A stretch of 64,000 nucleotides of DNA, from the NCBI RefSeq assembly GCF_032854445.1, contig NC_088297.1, positions 6,651,740-6,715,739 of the forward strand, written 5' to 3'. Positions 13,201 through 24,690 of the stretch are shown in pieces. Made by a program: the position numbers and the translations under genes. The first letter of the stretch is position 1; each line of letters begins with the position of its first letter. Origin of the DNA: Liolophura sinensis (lineage: Eukaryota; Mollusca; Polyplacophora; Chitonida; Chitonidae). A model generated the notes under the pieces. That model made no database searches and had not been told where the DNA came from. It worked only from the letters and a program-made list of their open reading frames with translations.

Positions 13201-16200
13201 ATCTTGTAAGTGAATATGATTATAATGATTACAATGTCCATTTTGCAACTGAGTATGCTTTTATACTGATTACAATGTTCACCTTGTAACTGATGATGTT
13301 TTTAAAATGATTACAATGATTATCTTGTAACTACATATGCTATAATAATGATTACAATGTCCACCTTGTAACTGAACATGCTATTATAATGATTACAATG
13401 TTCTTCTTGTAACTGAGCATGTTTTTATAATGATTACAATGTTCACCTTGCAACTGAACATGCTGTTTATAATGATTACAATGTTCATCTTGTAATTGAA
13501 CGTGCTAATATAATGAATACAATGTTTTTTTTGTAACTGATGATGTTATTATAATGATTACAATATTCATCTTGTAAGTGAATATGAGTATAATGATTAC
13601 AATGTCCATTTTGCAACTGAGTATGCTTTTATACTGATTACAATGTTCACCTTGTAACTGATGATGTTTTTAAAATGATTACAATGTTTATCTTGTAACT
13701 ACATATGCTATAATAATGATTACAATGTTCATCTTGTAATGAAATATGCTAATATAATAATTGCAATATTCATTTTGTAACTGAGCATACTATTATTTTG
13801 ATTACAATGATGATTTTGTAACAGTTGACGCTAATATAATAATTACAATGTTTACTTTGTAACTGAACATGCTATTACAATGATTACAATGTTTATCTTG
13901 TAACTGAACATGCTATTATGTCGATTACAATCTTCATCTTTTAACTGAAAATGATATTTTAATGATTACAATGTTTATCATGCAACTGAGCATGCTTTTG
14001 TAATGATTACAATGTTCACTTCGTAACTGAACATGATATTATACTTTTTACAATGTTCATCTTGTAACTGGGCATGTTTTTTTAATGATTACAATGATCA
14101 TCTTGTAACTGAGCACGCTATTGTAATGATTCCAATGTTCACCTTTTAACGGAGCACATTATTATAATGATTACAATGTTCATCTTGTTACTGAATATGC
14201 TATTGTAATGATTACAATGTCCATTTTGCAACTGAGCATGCTTGTATACTAATTACAATGTTCACTTTGTAACTGAACATGCTATTACAATGATTACAAT
14301 GTTCATCTTGTAACTGAACATGCTATTATCTCGATTACAATCTTCATTTTGCAACTGAGCATGATATTATAATGATTACAATGTTCATCTTGTAACTGAA
14401 CATGCTAATGTAATGATTACAATGTCCATTTTGCAACTGAGCATGCTTTTACACTGATTACAATGTCCACCTTGTAACTGATGATGTTTTTATAATGATT
14501 ACAGTGTTCATCTTGTAACTACATATGCTATAATAATGATTACAATGTTCATCTTGTAATGAAAAATGCTAATATAATGATTGCAATATTCATTTTGTAA
14601 CTGTGCATGCTATTATATTGATTACAATGATGATTTTGTAACCGTTAAGGCTATTATAATGATTACAATGTTTACTTTGTAACTGAACATGCTATTACAA
14701 TGATTACAATGTTCATCATGCAACTAAACATGCTATTATGTCGATTACAATTTTCATCTTGTAACTGAAAATGATATTATAATGATTACAATGTTTATCT
14801 TGCAACTGAGCATGCTATTATAATGATTACAATGTTCATATTGTAACTGAGCACGCTATTGTAATGATTACAATGTTCACCTTGTAACTGAGCACATTAT
14901 TATAATGATTACAACATCATCTTGTACCTGAATATGCTATTGTAATGATTACAATGTCCATTTTGCAACTGAGCATGCTTGTATACTGATTACAATGTTC
15001 ACCTTGCAACTGATGATGTTTTTATAATGATTACAATGTTCATCTGGTAACTGAACATGCAATTATAAGGATTACAATGTTCACTTTGTAACTGAACATG
15101 CTATTGCAATTATTACAATGTTCATCTTGTAACTGAACATGCTATTATGTCGATTACAATATTCATCTTGCAACTGAGCATGATATTATAATGATTACAT
15201 TGATCATCTTGTAATTGAACGTGCTAATATAATGAATACAATGTTCATTTTGTAACTGTTGATGTTATTATAATGATTACAATATTCATCTTGTAACTGA
15301 ATATGCTAATGTAAATAATTATAATGTCCATTTTCCAACTGAGCATGCTTTTATACTGATTACAATGTCCACCTTGTAACTGAACATGCTATTATAATGA
15401 CTTCAATGTTAATCTTGTAACTGAGCATGTTTTTATAATGATTACAATGTTCATCTTGCAACTAAACATGCTTTTATAATGATTACAATGTTCATCTTGT
15501 AATTGAACGTGCTAATATAATGAATACAATGTTTATTTTGTAACTGATGATGTTATTATAATGATTACAATATTCATCTTGTAAGTGAATATGCTAATGT
15601 AATGATTACAATGTCCATTTTGCAACTGAGCATGCTTTTATACTGATTACAATGTTCACCTTGTAACTGATGATGTTTTTATAATGATTACAATGTTCAT
15701 CTTGTAACTGAGCACGCTATTGTAATGATTACAATGTTCACCTTGTAACTGAGCACATTATTATAATGATTACAATGTTCATCATGTAACTGAATATGCT
15801 ATTGTAATGATTACACTGTCCATTTTGCAACTGAGCATGCTTGTATACTGATAACAATGTTCACCTTGCAACTGATGATGTTTTTATAATGATTACAATG
15901 TTCATCTTGTAACTGAACATGCAATTATAAGGATTACAATGTTCACTTTGTAACTGAACATGCTATTACAATGATTACAATGTTCATCTTGTAACTGAAC
16001 ATGCTATTATGTCGATTACAATCTTCATCTTGAAACTGAGCATGATATTATAATGATTACAATGTTCATCTTGTAGTTTAACGTGCTAATATAATGAATA
16101 CAATGTTCATTTTGTAACTGATGATGTTATTATAATAATTACAATGTTCATCTTGTAAGTGAATATGCTAATGTAATGAATACAATGTCCATTTTGCAAC

Positions 16201-19200
16201 TGAGCATGCTTTTATACTGATTACAATGTCCACCTTGTAACTGAACATGCTATTATAATGATTACAATGTTCATCTTGTAACTGAGCATGTTTTTATAAT
16301 GATTACAATGTTCACCTTGCAACTGAACATGCTGTTTATAATGATTACAATGTTCATCTTGTAATTGAACGTGCTAATATAATGAATACAATGTTTATTT
16401 TGTAACTGATGATGTTATTATAATGATTACAATATTCATCTTGTAAGTGAATATGATTATAATGATTACAATGTCCATTTTGCAACTGAGTATGCTTTTA
16501 TACTGATTACAATGTTCACCTTGTAACTGATGATGTTTTTAAAATGATTACAATGTTTATCTTGTAACTACATATGCTATAATAATGATTACAATGTTCA
16601 TCTTGTAATAAAATATGCTAATATAATAATTGCAATATTCATTTTGTAACTGAGCATACTATTATATTGATTACAATGATGATTTTGTAACAGTTGACGC
16701 TAATATAATAATTACAATGTTTACTTTGTAACTGAACATGCTATTACAATGATTACAATGGTTATCTTGTAACTGAACATGCTATTATGTCGATTACAAT
16801 CTTCATCTTTTAACTGAAAATGATATTTTAATGATTACAATGTTTATCATGCAACTGAGCATCCTTTTATAATGATTACAATGTTCACTTCGTAACTGAA
16901 CATGATATTATACTTTTTACAATGTTCATCTTGTAACTGGGCATGTTTTTTTAATGATTACAATGATCATCTTGTAACTGAGCACGCTATTGTAATGATT
17001 CCAATGTTCACCTTGTAACGGAGCACATTATTATAATGATTACAATGTTCATCTTGTAACTGAGCATGCTATTACAATGATTACAATGTTCACCTTGTAA
17101 CTGAGCACATTATTATAATGATTACAACATCATCTTGTACCTGAATATGCTATTGTAATGATTACAATGTCCATTTTGCAACTGAGCATGCTTGTATACT
17201 GATTACAATGTTCACCTTGCAACTGATGATGTTTTTATAATGATTACAATGTTCATCTGGTAACTGAACATGCAATTATAAGGATTACAATGTTCACTTT
17301 GTAACTGAACATGCTATTACAATGATTACAATGTTCATCTTGTAACTGAACATGCTATTATGTCGATTACAATATTCATCTTGCAACTGAGCATGATATT
17401 ATAATGATTACAATGATCATCTTGTAATTGAACGTGCTAATATAATGAATACAATGTTCATTTTGTAACTGATGATGTTATTATAATGATTACAATATTC
17501 ATCTTGTAACTGAATATGCTAATGTAATGATTACAATGTCCATTTTGCAACTGAGCATGCTTTTATACTGATTACAATGTCCACCTTGTAACTGAACATG
17601 CTATTATAATGATTACAATGTTCATCTTGTAACTGAGCATGTTTTTATAAGGATTACAATGTTCACCTTGCAACTGAACATGCTGTTTATAATGATTACA
17701 ATGTTCATCTTGTAATTGAACGTGCTAATATAATGAATACAATGTTTATTTTGTAACTGATGATGTTATTATAATGATTACAATATTCATCTTGTAAGTG
17801 AATATGATTATAATGATTACAATGTCCATTTTGCAACTGAGTATGCTTTTATACTGATTACAATGTTCACCTTGTAACTGATGATGTTTTTAAAATGATT
17901 ACAATGATTATCTTGTAACTACATATGCTATAATAATGATTACAATGTCCACCTTGTAACTGAACATGCTATTATAATGATTACAATGTTCTTCTTGTAA
18001 CTGAGGATGTTTTTATAATGATTACAATGTTCACCTTGCAACTGAACATGCTGTTTATAATGATTACAATGTTCATCTTGTAATTGAACGTGCTAATATA
18101 ATGAATACAATGTTTTTTTTGTAACTGATGATGTTATTATAATGATTACAATATTCATCTTGTAAGTGAATATGAGTATAATGATTACAATGTCCATTTT
18201 GCAACTGAGTATGCTTTTATACTGATTACAATGTTCACCTTGTAACTCATGATGTTTTTAAAATGATTACAATGTTTATCTTGTAACTACATATGCTATA
18301 ATAATGATTACAATGTTCATCTTGTAATGAAATATGCTAATATAATAATTGCAATATTCATTTTGTAACTGAGCATACTATTATTTTGATTACAATGATG
18401 ATTTTGTAACAGTTGACGCTAATATAATAATTACAATGTTTACTTTGTAACTGAACATGCTATTACAATGATTACAATGTTTATCTTGTAACTGAACATG
18501 CTATTATGTCGATTACAATCTTCATCTTTTAACTGAAAATGATATTTTAATGATTACAATGTTTATCATGCAACTGAGCATGCTTTTGTAATGATTACAA
18601 TGTTCACTTCGTAACTGAACATGATATTATACTTTTTACAATGTTCATGTTGTAACTGGGCATGTTTTTTTAATGATTACAATGTTCATCTTGTAACTGA
18701 GCACGCTATTGTAATGATTCCAATGTTCACCTTTTAACGGAGCACATTATTATAATGATTACAATGTTCATCTTGTTACTGAATATGCTATTGTAATGAT
18801 TACAATGTCCATTTTGCAACTGAGCATGCTTGTATACTAATTACAATGTTCACTTTGTAACTGAACATGCCATTACAATGATTACAATGTTCATCTTGTA
18901 ACTGAACATGCTATTATCTCGATTACAATCTTCATTTTGCAACTGAGCATGATATTATAATGATTACAATGTTCATCTTGTAACTGAACATGCTAATGTA
19001 ATGATTACAATGTCCATTTTGCAACTGAGCATGCTTTTACACTGATTACAATGTCCACCTTGTAACTGATGATGTTTTTATAATGATTACAGTGTTCATC
19101 TTGTAACTACATATGCTATAATAATGATTACAATGTTCATCTTGTAATGAAATATGCTAATATAATGATTGCAATATTCATTTTGTAACTGTGCATGCTA

Positions 19201-19419
19201 TTATATTAATTACAATGATGATTTTGTAACCGTTAAGGCTATTATAATGATTACAATGTTTACTTTGTAACTGAACATGCTATTACAATGATTACAATGT
19301 TCATCATGCAACTAAACATGCTATTATGTCGATTACAATTTTCATCTTGTAACTGAAAATGATATTATAATGATTACAATGTTTATCTTGCAACTGAGCA
19401 TGCTATTATAATGATTACA
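10247..19419 (+). repeat. Tandem pair of 4.59-kb satellite superunits
   Basis: The junction motif ATGTTCATATTG occurs at 10247, 14832 and 19420, giving units of 4,585 and 4,588 bp, close to 112 monomers. The two units share rare variants in the same order: GCATCCTTTT near 12270 and 16860, GCATGCTTTTG near 13995 and 18575, and AACATCATC near 12537 and 17127. They differ by scattered substitutions and small indels, for example a missing base pair near 10410 and an extra A near 15314. A partial third unit follows from 19420. Confidence 0.85.
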
Positions 19420-20390
19420 ATGTTCATATTGTAACTGAGCACGCTATTGTAATGATTACAATGTTCACCTTGTAACTGAGCACATTATTATAATGATTAC
19501 AACATCATCTTGTACCTGAATATGCTATTGTAATGATTACAATGTCCATTTTGCAACTGAGCATGCTTGTATACTGATTACAATGTTCACCTTGCAACTG
19601 ATGATGTTTTTATAATGATTACAATGTTCATCTGGTAACTGAACATGCAATTATAAGGATTACAATGTTCACTTTGTAACTGAACATGCTATTACAATGA
19701 TTACAATGTTCATCTTGTAACTGAACATGCTATTATGTCGATTACAATATTCATCTTGCAACTGAGCATGATATTATAATGATTACAATGATCATCTTGT
19801 AATTGAGCGTGCTAATATAATGAATACAATGTTCATTTTGTAACTGATGATGTTATTATAATGATTACAATATTCACCTTGTAACTGAATATGCTAATGT
19901 AATAATTATAATGTCCATTCTCCAACTGAGCATGCTTTTATACTGATTACAATGTCCACCTTGTAACTGAACATGCTATTATAATGACTTCAATGTTATT
20001 CTTGTAACTGAGCATGTTTTTATAATGATTACAATGTTCACCTTGCAACTAAACATGCTTTTATAATGATTACAATGTTCATCTTGTAATTGAACGTGCT
20101 AATATAATGAATACAATGTTTATTTTGTAACTGATGATGTTATTATAATGATTACAATATTCATCTTGTAAGTGAATATGCTAATGTAATGATTACAATG
20201 TCCATTTTGCAACTGAGCATGATTTTATACTGATTACAATGTTCACCTTGTAACTGATGATGTTTTTATAATGATTACAATGTTCATCTTGTAACTGAGC
20301 ACGCTATTGTAATGATTACAATGTTCACCTTGTAACTGAGCACATTATTATAATGATTACAATGTTCATCATGTAACTGAATATGCTATT

Positions 20391-21128
20391 GTAATGATTA
20401 CAATGTCCATTTTGCAACTGAGCATGCTTGTATACTGATAACAATGTTCACCTTGCAACTGATGATGTTTTTATAATAATTACAATGTTCATCTTGTAAC
20501 TGAACATGCAATTATAAGGATTGCAATGTTCACTTTGTAACTGAACATGCTATTACAATAATTACAATGTTCATCTTGTAACTGAACATGCTATTATGTC
20601 GATTACAATCTTCATCTTGAAACTGAGCATGATATTATAATGATTACAATGTTCATCTTGTAGTTTAACGTGCTAATATAATGAATACAATGTTCATTTT
20701 GTAACTGATGATGTTATTATAATAATTACAATGTTCATCTTGTAAGTGAATATGCTAATGTAATGATTACACTGTCCATTTTGCAACTGAGCATGCTTGT
20801 ATACTGATAACAATGTTCACCTTGCAACTGATGATGTTTTTATAATAATTACAATGTTCATCTTGTAACTCAACATGCAATTATAAGGATTGCAATGTTC
20901 ACTTTGTAACTGAACATGCTATTACAATGATTACAATGTTCATCTTGTAACTGAACATGCTATTATGTCGATTACAATCTTCATCTTGAAACTGAGCATG
21001 ATATTATAATGATTACAATGTTCATCTTGTAGTTTAACGTGCTAATATAATGAATACAATGTTCATTTTGTAACTGATGATGTTATTATAATAATTACAA
21101 TGTTCATCTTGTAAGTGAATATGCTAAT
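20391..21128 (+). repeat. 369-bp tandem duplication (9 monomers)
   Basis: TATACTGATA at 20431 recurs at 20800 with the following nine monomers in the same order, including GAACATGCAATTATAAGG followed by ATTGCAATG and the TATGTCGATTAC monomer. The period is exactly 9 x 41. It lies inside the partial third superunit and is absent from the corresponding parts of the two earlier units, so it is a later local event. Confidence 0.8.
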
Positions 21129-22707
21129 GTAATGATTACAATGTCCATTTTGCAACTGAGCATGCTTTTATACTGATTACAATGTCCACCTTGTAACTGA
21201 ACATGCTATTATAATGATTACAATGTTCATCTTGTAACTGAGCATGTTTTTATAATGATTACAATGTTCACCTTGCAACTGAACATGCTGTTTATAATGA
21301 TTACAATGTTCATCTTGTAATTGAACGTGCTAATATAATGAATACAATGTTAATTTGTAACTGATGATGTTATTATAATGATTACAATATTCATCTTGTA
21401 AGTGAATATGATTATAATGATTACAATGTCCATTTTGCAACTGAGTATGCTTTTATACTGATTACAATGTTCACCTTGTAACTGATGATGTTTTTAAAAT
21501 GATAACAATGTTTATCTTGTAACTACATATGCTATAATAATGATTACAATGTTCACCTTGTAATGAAATATGCTAATATAATAATTGCAATATTCATTTT
21601 GTAACTGAGCATACTATTATATTGATTACAATGATGATTTTGTAACAGTTGACGCTAATATAATAATTACAATGTTTACTTTGTAACTGAACATGCTATT
21701 ACAATGATTACAATGTTTATCTTGTAACTGAACATGCTATTATGTCGATTACAATCTTCATCTTTTAACTGAAAATGATATTTTAATGATTACAATGTTT
21801 ATCATGCAACTGAGCATGCTTTTGTAATGATTACAATGTTCACTTCGTAACTGAACATGATATTATACTTTTTACAATGTTCATCTTGTAACTGGGCATG
21901 TTTTTTTAATGATTACAATGATCATCTTGTAACTGAGCACGCTATTGTAATGATTCCAATGTTCACCTTGTAACGGAGCACATTATTATAATGATTACAA
22001 TGTTCATCTTGTAACTAAATATGCTATTGTAATGATTACAATGTCCATTTTGCAACTGAGCATGCTTGTATACTAATTACAATGTTCACTTTGTAACTGA
22101 ACATGCTATTACAATGATTACAATGTTCATCTTGTAACTGAACATGCTATTATCTCGATTACAATCTTCATCTTGCAACTGAGCATGATATTATAATGAT
22201 TACAATGTTCATCTTGTAACTGAACATGCTAATGTAATGATTACAATGTCCATTTTGCAACTGAGCATGCTTTTACACTGATTACAATGTCCACCTTGTA
22301 ACTGATGATGTTTTTATAATGATTACAGTGTTCATCTTGTAACTACATATGCTATAATAATGATTACAATGTTCATCTTGTAATGAAATATGCTAATATA
22401 ATGATTGCAATATTCATTTTGTAACTGTGCATGCTATTATATTGATTACAATGATGATTTTGTAACCGTTAAGGCTATTATAATGATTACAATGTTTACT
22501 TTGTAACTGAACATGCTATTACAATGATTACAATGTTCATCATGCAACTAAACATGCTATTATGTCGATTACAATTTTCATCTTGTAACTGAAAATGATA
22601 TTATAATGATTACAATGTTTATCTTGCAACTGAGCATGCTATTATAATGATTATAATGTTCACTTCGTAACTGAACATGCTATTTTAACTTTTACAATGT
22701 TCATCTT

Positions 22708-23206
22708 GTAACCGTTGACGCTATTATAATGATTACAATGTTCACCTTGTAACTGAGCATGCTATTATAATAATTTTAATGATCATTTTGTCACTGAACG
22801 TGCTATTTTAATAATTTTAATGTTCATTTTGTAAATGAACACGGTATTAGGTTATTATAATGTTCATCTTGTAACTGAATATGCTATTATAATGATTACA
22901 ATGTTTATCTTGCCACTGAACATTCTATTATAATGATTTCAATGTTCATTTTGTATCTGAACACGCTATTTTAACTTTTACAATGTTCATCTTGTAACCG
23001 TTGACGCTATTATAATGATTACAATGTTCACCTTGTAACTGAGCATGCTATTATAATAATTTTAATGATCATTTTTTCACTGAACGTGCTATTTTAATAA
23101 TTTTAATGTTCATTTTGTAAATGAACACGGTATTAGGTTATTATAATGTTCATCTTGTAACTGAATATGCTATTATAATGATTACAATGTTCATCTTGCC
23201 AATGAA
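22708..23206 (+). repeat. 286-bp duplicated satellite segment, second location
   Basis: GTAACCGTTG at 22708 and 22994 repeats the arrangement seen at 5591/5877. The second copy is cut off at about 23206, at the start of block A, in a TTGCCAATGAA monomer that continues as satellite in the counterpart near 6080-6100. This shows where the array was broken when block A was joined. Confidence 0.75.
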
Positions 23207-23209
23207 TCT

Positions 23210-23322
23210 CTGAATCTCTGTTGCACCGTAAACACCATCCTGAATCTCTGCTGCACAGTAAATACCATCCTGAAACTCTGCTACACAGTAAGCACCATCC
23301 TGAATCTCTGCTGCACAGTAAA
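23210..23322. repeat. 30-bp minisatellite, block A
   Basis: Just under four units built on CACCATCCTGAA then TCTCTGCTGCACAGTAAA. The first unit is cut at the satellite junction. Because 30 is a multiple of three, the minus strand stays open and reads as a ten-residue repeat of the type DGVYCAAEIQ. This explains the open frame there and is not evidence for a protein. Confidence 0.85.
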
Positions 23323-23410
23323 CACCGTCAGGAATTTTACACTGACTGCGATCAGATAGCATTTTTCACCGTCAGGAATTTTACACTGACTGCGATCAGA
23401 TAGCATTTTT
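23323..23410. repeat. 44-bp tandem duplication private to block A
   Basis: CACCGTCAGGAATTTTACAC and the 24 bases after it (23323-23366) are repeated exactly at 23367-23410. Blocks B, C and D have one copy. It accounts for 44 of the 45 bases by which block A is longer than block B over the same stretch. Confidence 0.9.
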
Positions 23411-23442
23411 CTGTATAGACATGTATGTCGCTGTGCAACTGA

Positions 23443-23811
23443 GTGAGTGAGTGAGTGCTTGGGGTTTAACGTCGTACTCAACAATTTTTCAGTCATATGA
23501 CGACGAAGGAATCATTAGGGTGCATGCACGTGTAATGTGCCTCCTTGTTGCAGGAGGACGGATTTTCACCGCTCTTTTATTTAGTGCTGCATCACTGATG
23601 ACGACTTACCGAAGGCAAGTAAGCCGCCCCGCCCGAGCCATTATACTGAAACGGGTCAACCAGTCGTTGCACTATCCCCTTCATGCTGAACGCCAAACGA
23701 GGAAGTTACAACTTCCTCTTTTAAAGTCTTAGGTGTGACTCGACCAAGGATTGATCCTGGATCTACCGGTCCCGAAGCGGACGCTCTACCAACTGTGCTA
23801 TCCGGGCCGGT
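23443..23811 (-). mobile_element. tRNA-derived SINE (family 1), block A
   Basis: The element reads on the minus strand. Its tRNA-like head lies at the right with an A box TAGCACAGTTGG (23789-23800) and a B box GGATCAATCC (23748-23757), the split promoter used by RNA polymerase III. The body contains a perfect 8-bp hairpin, GAGGAAGT-TACA-ACTTCCTC (23699-23718). The tail is the short repeat (CACT)n, seen on the plus strand as GTGAGTGAGTGAGTG. A 12-bp target-site duplication CTGTGCAACTGA flanks it at 23431-23442 and 23812-23823. It has no coding capacity of its own and would depend on a LINE. A 93-codon plus-strand frame over part of it is created by the extra T of this copy. Confidence 0.85.
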
Positions 23812-23823
23812 CTGTGCAACTGA

Positions 23824-24690
23824 CGATCAGATAACATTTATTTGTAAAGACATGTATGTCTCTGCGCCATTTACTGTACCTATGTCTTTCACTTCAGGCA
23901 AACCTTAGTCCTCCCATACATGACCCCACCTGACAAGGCTCCTACTCAGGCTATTTTATTTCCTAGTGAAAGGAAGGCTTTAAGCATACATGTTTGTACA
24001 TATAATATTAGTGGTGCGAGTTTTCAGTAATCCACAATTAACATATAACAGACCTATCAAAACCCTCACAGAATCCAAACGAAGTCCACCGTAAGCACTC
24101 TGGAAAAAACATATTAGGAGCTCAAGTACGTCTATATCGCATTTTTTATTTCATTTCTAACATGATGAGATCACAGAGCTGTTACATTTATCTGTCAAAA
24201 CCGTTAGTTTAATAAGGTACATATTTGTCCTGAAAGAAAGAGACAAAGTTATTGATCTCATTAACGTACGTGTACCTGCCGACGAGCATGAGTTACCATT
24301 GTCAGCAAGACTAGTCCCGATATAGAAGAACCGTAGAGAAACCATCAAAGAATTGGGGTCGAATTTTCTGATCTTATTGCAGTCAGATTAATTTCACAGA
24401 TATCGTATTCTACACATTTGGCCCATTGCCAGTACGCTGCAAATAGGGGTGCGAAACAATGCATGTATTTTTCATTGAGGAATGAAGAAAATGGTTTTAA
24501 AAAAGGACAAACATAAGTTCTCTTAAATGTGCATACCTGTAGTTTCCGTTTTAAAAGGCTAAACAAAGGGCCACTTGACTTAAGAACATGCCTATTACAA
24601 TATTACATGTAATTAACTTAAATACGATATGATGGCGTTTAGTTAAACTAAGGTGAATATACCAGAGTTTGGAAGCGATTTATTCTAAAA
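23824..24690. other. Unrecognised right-hand segment, block A
   Basis: Sequence of ordinary complexity between the SINE and the satellite. It opens with a diverged copy of the 50 bp left of the SINE (CGATCAGATAACATTTATTTG). Two overlapping minus-strand frames of 63 and 73 codons occur here and in blocks B and C. The residue differences I noticed among those copies change the amino acid, and nothing in them is recognisable. I see no splice, promoter or RNA feature I would defend. Confidence 0.6.
24584..24612. repeat. Diverged satellite-like relic inside block A
   Basis: GAACATGCCTATTACAAT followed by ATTACATGTAA resembles GAACATGCTATTACAATGATTACAATG with small indels, about 80 bp inside the right edge of the block. 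It may be an old decayed monomer or a chance match. Confidence 0.35.

Larger units (their letters stand above)
1..23206 (+). repeat. 41-bp satellite array, segment I
   Basis: Head-to-tail 41-bp monomers run without interruption for 23.2 kb; successive GATTAC landmarks fall at 5, 46, 128 (two periods) and 169. Monomers differ by substitutions at fixed positions (for example CATC, CACC or CATT after AATGTT; GAACATGCT, GAGCATGCT, GAGCACATT or GATGATGTT after TAACT), and these variant types recur in a set order, which is higher-order repeat structure. I found no monomer in the opposite orientation. The segment is AT-rich and has no gene. It breaks off at about 23206 in the middle of a monomer, where block A begins. 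The SINE scraps at 61-112, 1738-1789 and 8864-8915 lie inside it. Confidence 0.97.
23207..24690. other. Non-satellite block A (left-truncated copy)
   Basis: This is the right half of the block seen complete at 28257-31360, 6,670 to 6,715 bp upstream of the matching bases. It starts inside the 30-bp minisatellite and lacks the leader, the LTR-like segment and the old SINE. The left junction has an 8-bp local repeat (TGAATCTC twice, 23203-23218). It differs from the other copies by a private 44-bp tandem duplication and one extra T in CACTGATGACG. It shares some variants with block D (AAACGAGG before the SINE hairpin; AGTTATTGATC). No gene is recognisable. Confidence 0.9.

Noticed and set aside
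1-23206. CRISPR array
   Set aside because: The spacing is regular, but the whole 41 bp is repeated with no unique spacers, and the surroundings (tRNA-derived SINEs, AATAAA) are eukaryotic.
23736-23811. Functional tRNA gene
   Set aside because: The A and B boxes are good, but the acceptor stem cannot be closed after the B box and the sequence continues into a SINE body and tail with target-site duplications. It is a tRNA-derived SINE head.
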